From positions 124,001 to 188,000 of the forward strand of contig NZ_JAPEMV010000011.1 of assembly GCF_026342355.1 (NCBI RefSeq): 64,000 nucleotides of DNA, read 5' to 3'. Below the pieces are notes generated by a model that was given only the letters and a program-made list of their open reading frames with translations, did not search any database and was not told the DNA's origin. This document shows, piece by piece, positions 62,583 through 64,000 of the stretch (positions are counted from its first letter, which is position 1; every line of letters begins with the position of its first letter). The position numbers and the translations under genes are program-made. The DNA comes from Streptomyces sp. NBC_00249. Its GTDB lineage: Bacteria; Actinomycetota; Actinomycetes; Streptomycetales; Streptomycetaceae.

Positions 62583-62589
62583 AGAAGCG

Positions 62590-63423
62590 TCACGTGGCTG
62601 GGGAGTGGGTGACGGCGTCGGCGGAGAGTTTGGGGGCGGTTTCTTCGAGGTCGGGGTGGGTGGCGGCGACGGTTCGAAGAATGCGGATGAGGGATTGGGG
62701 TTCGAGGGGGCGGCCGTTGACGGTGGTGAAGAGGTGTCCGGTGTCGGGAAGGGCCGTCGCGCGGTGGGGAAGGTATTCGTCGATGGCGCGGGTGGCGTCG
62801 CTGGAGGCGTTCTTCTGGGGGACGTCCCAGGTGGTGCGGTGCTGTTCCTGGTGGCGGCCGCTGAGGCGCATGGCGGTGATCTGGCCGGGGCGCAGGACGT
62901 CGTCGTCGCTGTGGCGGCCCCAGAGGTAGTGGTTGAGGCAGAGGTAGACGAGGGCGCGGGCGCGGTGGGGGCCTTCGCGGCGGGTGCCGGGGTAGCGGTC
63001 GGCGGCTTGGGCGAGCCAGCGGCACTGGTCGGGGGTGAGGAGTTCGCGGCCGGGCAGGCCGGCTGCGAAGTTGCCGCCACGCTGGAACTGGAGCGACTTG
63101 GCGGTGCCTGGCGGTACGAGGCCGGGCCCGCCGCCGACTGCAGGCGTCTCGGCCCAGCGGTAGAAGGAGCGGACGGCTCCACAGGCGGCGTCGCGGGAGC
63201 GGGCGGCGCCGGCGTAGCCGATGGCCCAGTTCTGGAGAGCCATGGGGGTGGGCTGGAGGTACAGGTCCGGGTCGGGGCTGCCGTCGAGCCTGCAGCCGAC
63301 GGTCAGCCAGTGCAGGACGGCGGGACGGTAGTGCTCGAGGGCCTGGTAGCCGAAGTACCCGTTCGCCTCGGAGTTCGGGCCGGCCAGCCACTCCTCGACC
63401 AGCGCGGTGACGTCGTGATCCAT
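62590..63423 (-). CDS. Tyrosine recombinase/integrase-like protein, probably C-truncated (277 aa)
   Basis: The N-terminal core-binding domain (VTALVEEWLAGPNSEANGYF; ALEHYRPAVLHWLTVGCRLD) is followed by the catalytic-domain start (LTPDQCRWLAQAADRYPGTR; RARALVYLCLNHYLWGRHSD) with RPGQITAMRLSGRH and GHLFTTVNGRPLEPQSLIRI. The HxxR and Tyr motifs normally in the last 60 residues are not visible: it ends KLSADAVTHSPAT. Likely an integrase that lost its 3' end, next to the cas5 relic. ATG 63423 is the start. Confidence 0.6.
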   Translation of the reverse strand: MDHDVTALVEEWLAGPNSEANGYFGYQALEHYRPAVLHWLTVGCRLDGSPDPDLYLQPTPMALQNWAIGYAGAARSRDAACGAVRSFYRWAETPAVGGGPGLVPPGTAKSLQFQRGGNFAAGLPGRELLTPDQCRWLAQAADRYPGTRREGPHRARALVYLCLNHYLWGRHSDDDVLRPGQITAMRLSGRHQEQHRTTWDVPQKNASSDATRAIDEYLPHRATALPDTGHLFTTVNGRPLEPQSLIRILRTVAATHPDLEETAPKLSADAVTHSPAT

Positions 63424-63698
63424 CCGACCAAACTAGCCGGTGGGAGGTTGCCGACCCTGGCCCCGGGTGCGGGGGCCTCGCATCCGGTGGCGCCGTCGGT
63501 GACTGTTGCGGTCCACTACTTGGCGGGCGACCCCATCGCCGGGCAGCAGCGGGGGCCGCAGTCCAGTGCACCCGCTCGAAGACGGCCCTTCAAGAACCCG
63601 CTAACACCCTTTGATGAGGAAATCCGGAAGCGAATGCGTCACATCCCGTGACCGAAAGTCATGATGGTGACAGAGATGCTGCTTCCCCGGGCATCGTG

Positions 63699-63758
63699 CC
63701 GACCGGGCCTCCGCGGAGCGTGGCCGCGGTTGTCGGAGCTCCGTGGAGGCCCGGTCGG
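63699..63758. terminator. Long hairpin terminator (21-bp stem)
   Basis: CCGACCGGGCCTCCGCGGAGC pairs with GCTCCGTGGAGGCCCGGTCG G, with one G-T wobble and an 18-nt loop, just downstream of the minus-strand SecF-like stop. Confidence 0.75.
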
Positions 63759-63803
63759 CGTGTGATGGAGGCTGCCCTCGACCTCAGGGCCGTCCTCGCG
63801 GGC

Positions 63804-64000
63804 TCAGACGGCCGCCCCCGTCCCCCTCTCCTTCTTCCTCCGTGCCTCCAACGAGCTGTACCCGTCAGGGACTTCCTTCGCGGCGCGGCGGCCCCGTGCC
63901 GGTGGGGGTGTCGGGTTGCGGTGTTCCAGGGCGATCGCGATCGGGACCGCGGTGAAGATGGTCGAGGCGATGCCGACCAGGACGCCCGCGATCAGCGCCA
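63804..64000 (-). CDS. SecF-type protein-export membrane protein, C-terminus
   Basis: The last about 65 residues are visible: ALIAGVLVGIASTIFTAVPI, AIALEHRNPTPPPARGRR, and a basic tail. The A..G..VG...S.IF.A.P pattern is the final membrane helix of SecF (or a fused SecDF). The rest is beyond the right edge. The usual Streptomyces secF neighbour (apt) does not follow; instead a strong terminator and accessory DNA come next. Confidence 0.6.
   Translation of the reverse strand, partial: ALIAGVLVGIASTIFTAVPIAIALEHRNPTPPPARGRRAAKEVPDGYSSLEARRKKERGTGAAV

Noticed and set aside
62112..63700. CRISPR array near the cas5 relic
   Set aside because: No regularly spaced 28-29 bp repeats are visible on either strand.

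Overview
The window is high-GC actinobacterial DNA, most probably from a Streptomyces chromosome. The signs are strong third-position G/C bias, frequent GTG starts with GGAGG-type ribosome sites, T-tail-less hairpin terminators, many secreted proteins with Ala-rich signal peptides, and typical Streptomyces families (SGNH esterase, Rpf-like and CHAP wall hydrolases, streptogrisin-type S1 protease, XRE regulators with small partner genes). The dense patchwork of broken IS elements and Tn3 pieces fits an accessory region or chromosome arm. Many genes are truncated or frameshifted.

Layout. 1-8.5 kb: a large P-loop helicase-like protein (cut by the left edge), a hypothetical protein, a 1264-aa STAND-like NTPase and small membrane proteins, mostly on the minus strand. 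8.8-12.1 kb: a sortase-signal relic, a TetR regulator with paired operators facing two small membrane proteins, and an MFS exporter. 12.1-13.9 kb: three gene relics (membrane protein, DegT aminotransferase tail, LMW phosphotyrosine phosphatase) and a MurG-like glycosyltransferase. 14.1-19.6 kb: three secreted wall-active enzymes (SGNH hydrolase, CHAP amidase/peptidase, Rpf-like muramidase) that share a C-terminal propeller-like lectin; two of them carry it as an 879-bp inverted repeat. 19.7-27.8 kb: an IS graveyard (ISL3, IS5, IS701-like) with a few resident genes.

28.1-33.7 kb holds two convergent gene sets. On the plus strand are a small protein, a Cys-rich protein and an animal-type haem peroxidase. 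On the minus strand is a tightly coupled operon of two small leader-like proteins, a radical SAM/SPASM enzyme and a GT4 glycosyltransferase. The minus operon looks like a peptide-modification (RiPP-like) system.

34-52.5 kb: transposon wreckage around resident genes. These are a universal stress protein, a GH15 glucoamylase-like enzyme, an MFS gene split by a two-gene IS5 element, a cation/proton antiporter, serine recombinases, an IS4 derivative that lost its catalytic core, a histidine kinase/response regulator/DUF4097 operon, an internally deleted Tn3 transposase and a CoiA-like fragment. 53.2-55.4 kb: two tandem secreted DWVGLY-motif proteins and a secreted S1 protease.

57.1-62.1 kb is the most interesting stretch. 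An XRE regulator/HD-phosphohydrolase operon diverges from small genes, a 52-aa peptide with a tandem-duplicated 16-residue block, an HExxH-type protein of the peptide beta-hydroxylase family, and a TPR-2-oxoglutarate oxygenase fusion. Together these look like a RiPP pathway with a two-copy core and two iron-dependent tailoring enzymes. 62.3-63.4 kb carries a frameshifted relic of a type I-E cas5 gene beside a truncated tyrosine integrase. The right edge has the C-terminus of a SecF-type export protein. No tRNA, rRNA or CRISPR array was recognised.
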